8,883 nucleotides of DNA from Pseudomonadota bacterium (GTDB lineage: Bacteria > Pseudomonadota > Alphaproteobacteria > Rhizobiales > Xanthobacteraceae), in NCBI GenBank assembly GCA_023430245.1, contig JAEZBA010000475.1, forward strand, positions 1 through 8,883, in the 5' to 3' direction. Below are positions 6,259 through 8,883 of the stretch, piece after piece. Both the position numbers and the translations under genes were made by a program. The first letter of the stretch is position 1; every line of letters starts with the position of its first letter. The notes beneath the pieces are model-generated. The model was not told the origin of the DNA and did no database searches. It saw only the letters and a list, made by a program, of their open reading frames with translations.

Positions 6259-6635
6259 AGGGGGGCTCAGACCGGGTATATACACGGGACGATTTGTGCG
6301 GCGCTGGGGAGAAGGCCATGCCGCCGGGCAAAGCGCAAGGCAATCGGGGCGCCATCTGGCCCAATGCTCCACATGGCTGACCTGTTGGACAGAATTCGGG
6401 AAATTGCCGATGCTAGTGTTGAAAAGGGGGAAGTCCACTGCACCAGCCCGGCATTCGTGCCTGACAAGCCTTACGAGTCAGTGACTTGCCACCTGTTGAC
6501 GGATGTGAACAAGCGCCGGCGGAAAATGGGGATGTGTGCAGAACCGATGAGCAATGCTGCAAGAACGAGTCGTGAGTCCAATCAACCGCGTAACAAAAAC
6601 TGAACTGAAGATTCTAAGACTCTTTTAAGGGAAGG
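6259..6635. other. Candidate chromosomal replication origin (oriC) between DUF299 gene and hemE
   Basis: A 377-base gap between two diverging core genes. Its location matches known alphaproteobacterial origins beside hemE. Contents seen: a 70% AT block at 6591-6630; five GANTC sites between 6475 and 6622; four 9-mers with 7 of 9 matches to the DnaA box TTATCCACA (6365-6373 forward; 6417-6425, 6504-6512 and 6535-6543 reverse). About one such match is expected by chance in this length, so the boxes alone are weak. No box scores 8 or 9. No paired TTAA-N7-TTAA CtrA site is present; a lone TTAA is at 6625. The region must also hold the hemE promoter. I could not fix a confident -35/-10 pair. Confidence 0.55.
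6475..6622. promoter_or_regulatory. Cluster of five GANTC (CcrM-type methylation) sites
   Basis: GAGTC at 6475-6479, 6567-6571 and 6574-6578; GATTC at 6610-6614; GACTC at 6618-6622. Four fall within 56 bases. A by-eye scan of the rest of the window finds about 15 sites, roughly one per 570 bases. GANTC is the target of the cell-cycle methyltransferase CcrM of alphaproteobacteria, and promoter or origin sites can read replication state through hemimethylation. That this cluster has such a role is inferred. Confidence 0.6.
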
Positions 6636-7682
6636 ATGCCTGCGGTGAGTGCCCTTGTGAACAAACCTCTCCTGAGCGTGCTGAATGGTCAGCGCGAAAA
6701 GATTCCGCCGGTCTGGATGATGCGGCAGGCGGGCCGCTACCTTCCCGAGTACCGTGCAACGCGGCAACAGGCCGGTTCGTTCCTTGACCTCTGCTTTAAT
6801 CCCGAGTTGGCTGCCGAGGTGACCCTGCAGCCGATCCGCAGGTTCGGTTTCGACGGCGCCATCCTGTTTTCGGATATTCTGGTCATCCCCTATGCGTTGG
6901 GCCGCAAGGTCGACTTCGTGGCTGGCGAGGGACCCAAGCTCGAGCCGATCACCGAGCCGCAATCGATCCAGACGATCCATCGCGAGGTCGATCACGGATT
7001 ACTCGACCCGGTCTATCAGACGATCCGGCGGGTGAAGCCGCAGCTGCCCGAGCACGTCACCTTCCTCGGTTTTTGCGGCGCGCCCTGGACGGTCGCCACT
7101 TACATGATCGCCGGTCACGGCACGCCCGACCAGGCGCCGGCGCGGCTGTTCGCCTACCGGCATCCGGATGCCTTCGACGATCTGATCAATCTGCTGGTCA
7201 AAGCCTCGGCCGAATATCTGATTCAGCAGCTGAAAGCCGGCGTCGACGCGGTGCAGATCTTCGACACCTGGGCCGGAGTGCTGCCGCCGGAGGAATTCGC
7301 GCGTTGGTCGATCGCACCGACCCGGCGGATCGTGCTTGCGGTGCGCGACGCCATCCCGGATGCGAAGATCATCGGCTTTCCGCGCGGCGCGGGGGCGACA
7401 TTGTTGCCCTATGTCACCGATGTCCCCGTCAATGCGGTCGGCCTCGACTGGATGATCGACAAGACCTTCGCGCGCGACCGCATCCAGCCGATCAAGCCCG
7501 TACAGGGTAACCTCGATCCGTTGGTGCTGATCGCCGGCGGTGAAGCGCTCGACCGGTCCGTCGACGATGTGATGCGAGCGTTTTCGGATGGCCCGTTCAT
7601 TTTCAATCTCGGGCACGGCATCACGCCGGAGACTCCGATCGCGCATGTCGAGCAGATGTTGCGGCGCGTGCGGGGCGGTTGA
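6636..7682 (+). CDS. hemE: Uroporphyrinogen III decarboxylase
   Basis: 348 residues. Cytoplasmic enzyme that removes the four acetate carboxyls of uroporphyrinogen III to give coproporphyrinogen III, feeding heme (and bacteriochlorophyll where made). Active-site signatures are intact: PPVWMMRQAGRYLPEYR (Arg30 and Arg34), FSDILVIPYALG (Asp80), GFCGAPWTVATYMIAG (substrate Tyr), DTWAG, GFPRGAG and the C-terminal NLGHGITPETP (His327). The ATG at 6636 has AAGGGA only 3 bases upstream; the in-frame GTG at 6645 is spaced better (9 bases) from GGAAGG, so the true start may be three codons later. Residues before NKPLLSVLNG are not conserved in the family. The stop overlaps the hemJ start, implying co-translation of the two heme genes. 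Confidence 0.97.
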   Translation: MPAVSALVNKPLLSVLNGQREKIPPVWMMRQAGRYLPEYRATRQQAGSFLDLCFNPELAAEVTLQPIRRFGFDGAILFSDILVIPYALGRKVDFVAGEGPKLEPITEPQSIQTIHREVDHGLLDPVYQTIRRVKPQLPEHVTFLGFCGAPWTVATYMIAGHGTPDQAPARLFAYRHPDAFDDLINLLVKASAEYLIQQLKAGVDAVQIFDTWAGVLPPEEFARWSIAPTRRIVLAVRDAIPDAKIIGFPRGAGATLLPYVTDVPVNAVGLDWMIDKTFARDRIQPIKPVQGNLDPLVLIAGGEALDRSVDDVMRAFSDGPFIFNLGHGITPETPIAHVEQMLRRVRGG

Positions 7683-8209
7683 TGCCGGCGACATCTGCGA
7701 CCGGCAACGTGGTCCTGCGCGCGTTGATCGGCGTGGCGATCACAGCCGCTCTCGCCGGCCTGCTGATTTGGTGGAATCCGACCGGCCTGTATCTCTGGCT
7801 TAAGTCCCTCCATGTCATCGCCATCATTGCCTGGATGGCGGGGATGCTCTATCTGCCGCGGCTATTCGTCTATCACTGCGAGGCCGAGCCGGGCTCGAAA
7901 CAGTCCGAGACCTTCAAGGTCATGGAACGCCGGCTACTGCGAGCCATCATCAACCCGGCGATGATCGTGAGCTGGGTGGTTGGCCTGTGGCTGATGTGGG
8001 CTGGCGGTTTTCTGAGCAGCGGCTGGATGCACGCAAAACTTCTGCTGGTCGTCGCGATGTCGGCCACGCACGGCTTGCTGTCGCGCTGGGTGCGCGACTT
8101 CGCCGCCGACCAGAATCGTCACAGCCAGAAATTCTACCGGTTTATCAATGAGGTACCGACCCTCCTGATGATCTTCATCGTTATTCTGGTGATCGTGAAG
8201 CCGTTCTGA
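7682..8209 (+). CDS. hemJ: Protoporphyrinogen IX oxidase HemJ, membrane protein
   Basis: 175 residues. HemJ oxidises protoporphyrinogen IX to protoporphyrin IX in the cytoplasmic membrane of many alphaproteobacteria and cyanobacteria lacking HemG and HemY. The family core starts at about residue 36 (LYLWLKSLHVIAIIAWMAGM) with conserved Lys41, His44 and YLPRLFVYH (His65), followed by ERRLLRAIINPAMIVSWVVGLW, WMHAKLLLVVAMSATHG and a last helix LLMIFIVILVIV. Ahead of this is an extra hydrophobic segment (about residues 11-31), giving five predicted helices instead of the common four. The ATG at 7682 shares its A with the hemE stop (TGATG), a coupling arrangement that needs no separate ribosome site. 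rho follows after 288 bases. Confidence 0.93.
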   Translation: MPATSATGNVVLRALIGVAITAALAGLLIWWNPTGLYLWLKSLHVIAIIAWMAGMLYLPRLFVYHCEAEPGSKQSETFKVMERRLLRAIINPAMIVSWVVGLWLMWAGGFLSSGWMHAKLLLVVAMSATHGLLSRWVRDFAADQNRHSQKFYRFINEVPTLLMIFIVILVIVKPF

Positions 8210-8497
8210 TGTCAACATCCCGCGGCGATGCGGCAGGATAGCCACTTGCGGAATCGGACGTCTGTCCGTATTCTCAGTCATCCCCCCGAACGCAGGCGGA
8301 TGCCCGACAGCGCCATCGGTATACCCGTAAGGGCGCAAGCATCGGCCGGGACGTAATGCCCGTCAGCCAGGTCTCTAGAACTCCAGACTTTCGGCACGAC
8401 CCTCCGGCCAAGACCTGCGGATTCCTCTCCTGAATCGCTGCCGCTGTTTCGATTTTTTCGTCTGGCGCCGGTGATCCTCATCCCAAGGACTGCCCCT
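8210..8497 (+). other. hemJ-rho gap, likely rho promoter and leader
   Basis: 288 bases without a convincing gene. A possible promoter is TTGCGG (8246-8251), 17 bases, then TATTCT (8269-8274); the match is poor at -35. Between the hexamers lies a perfect inverted repeat CGGAC-gtct-GTCCG (8255-8268). Near the end, GAATCG (8432-8437) can pair with CGATTT (8450-8455) ahead of a short T-run, too weak to call a terminator. Long leaders are common on rho because it limits its own transcription; that this applies here is inference. AAGGA at 8485-8489 is the rho ribosome site. Confidence 0.4.
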
Positions 8498-8883
8498 ATG
8501 CGGGAAGTAAAGCTTCAAGACCTCAAGACCAAAACCCCCGTTGAGCTTCTCTCCTTCGCCGAAGAACAGGAGATCGAAAACGCCAGCACGCTGCGCAAGC
8601 AGGAGCTGATGTTCGCGATCCTGAAACAGCTCGCGACCAAGGAGATCGACGTCGTCGGGGAAGGCGTCGTCGAAGTGTTGTCCGACGGCTTCGGATTTCT
8701 CCGCTCGCCGGAGGCGAATTACCTGCCGGGCCCGGACGACATCTACGTCTCGCCCTCGCAGATCCGCCGTTTCGGCCTGCGCACCGGTGACACCGTCGAA
8801 GGCCATATCCGTTCGCCGAAGGAAGGCGAGCGCTATTTCGCGCTGCTCAAGGTTTCGACCATCAATTTCGAAGACCCGGACAA
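8498..8883 (+). CDS. rho: Transcription termination factor Rho, N-terminal part, cut by window end
   Basis: The first 128 residues of a protein of usually about 420. Rho is a hexameric RNA-dependent ATPase/helicase that binds C-rich nascent RNA and ends transcription. Present: the Rho N-terminal helical domain (MREVKLQDLKTKTPVELLSF through LRKQELMFAILKQLA, residues 1-45) and the cold-shock-like RNA-binding domain from about residue 50, with EGVVEVLSDGFGFLRSPEANY (in sequence), DDIYVSPSQIRRFGLRTGD and SPKEGERYFALLKV, which hold the primary RNA-site residues. The ATP-binding core lies beyond the window. The ATG at 8498 has AAGGA 8 bases upstream. In Rhizobiales rho near hemE is commonly followed by mnmE, mnmG, rsmG and parAB, which would be expected next. 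Confidence 0.96.
   Translation, partial: MREVKLQDLKTKTPVELLSFAEEQEIENASTLRKQELMFAILKQLATKEIDVVGEGVVEVLSDGFGFLRSPEANYLPGPDDIYVSPSQIRRFGLRTGDTVEGHIRSPKEGERYFALLKVSTINFEDPD

Noticed and set aside
6373..6603. A 76-codon plus-strand frame (starting MADLLDRIREIADASVEKGE) filling most of the gap before hemE.
   Set aside because: No ribosome site precedes either ATG (6364 or 6373), the peptide resembles no family I know, its tail is low-quality, and the frame continues upstream as antisense of the DUF299 gene. It overlaps the origin-like signals. Conservation of the peptide in relatives would reopen it.
6625..6628. CtrA-binding site in the candidate origin.
   Set aside because: Only one TTAA half-site is present; the TTAA-N7-TTAA pair is missing.
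8432..8458. Possible rho-independent terminator or attenuator in the rho leader (GAATCG / CGATTT then T-run).
   Set aside because: Only six pairs including a wobble, a 12-base loop, and little GC; too weak to call.

Overview
The window is a piece of an alphaproteobacterial chromosome, most likely from the Bradyrhizobium / Rhodopseudomonas / Nitrobacter / Afipia group. The grounds are high GC content, the wording of the proteins (SecB, HemE, Rho and the PPDK-type regulatory protein all read as Rhizobiales), frequent non-ATG starts, and a palindromic intergenic repeat of the kind scattered through these genomes. All genes are core chromosomal genes. I see no insertion sequence, phage gene, CRISPR array, tRNA or rRNA.

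Layout, left to right. Positions 1-1288 (minus) hold mltA, a lytic transglycosylase whose 3' end lies outside the window. It is followed by a Tim44-like membrane protein gene (1342-2037, minus). A divergent regulatory gap leads to fxsA (2239-2721, plus) and secB (2870-3358, plus). secB converges, with only 18 bases between stops, on a leftward run of four genes: a DUF299-type PEP-enzyme regulatory kinase/phosphorylase (5419-6258), maf (4807-5418), coaE (4101-4697) and dnaQ (3377-4078). A two-armed REP-like palindrome sits between maf and coaE. On the other side of a 377-base gap, hemE (6636-7682), hemJ (7682-8209) and rho (from 8498, cut by the window edge) run rightward.

The most interesting part is the gap at 6259-6635. 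The gene pair flanking it (DUF299 gene and hemE, diverging) is the arrangement that brackets the chromosomal replication origin in Caulobacter crescentus, and the Sinorhizobium meliloti chromosomal origin is also beside hemE. The gap has an AT-rich block next to hemE, a tight cluster of GANTC sites (the CcrM methylation target), and four degenerate DnaA-box-like 9-mers. I propose it as the candidate oriC. The gene content and position support this; the DnaA boxes are weak, so it remains an inference.

Functionally the window combines envelope and export genes (mltA, Tim44-like, fxsA, secB), replication fidelity and precursor housekeeping (dnaQ, coaE, maf), a switch for pyruvate/PEP interconversion, two heme-synthesis steps that look translationally coupled (hemE-hemJ), and the transcription terminator Rho. 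I found no undescribed multi-gene system. The noteworthy signals are in the non-coding DNA.
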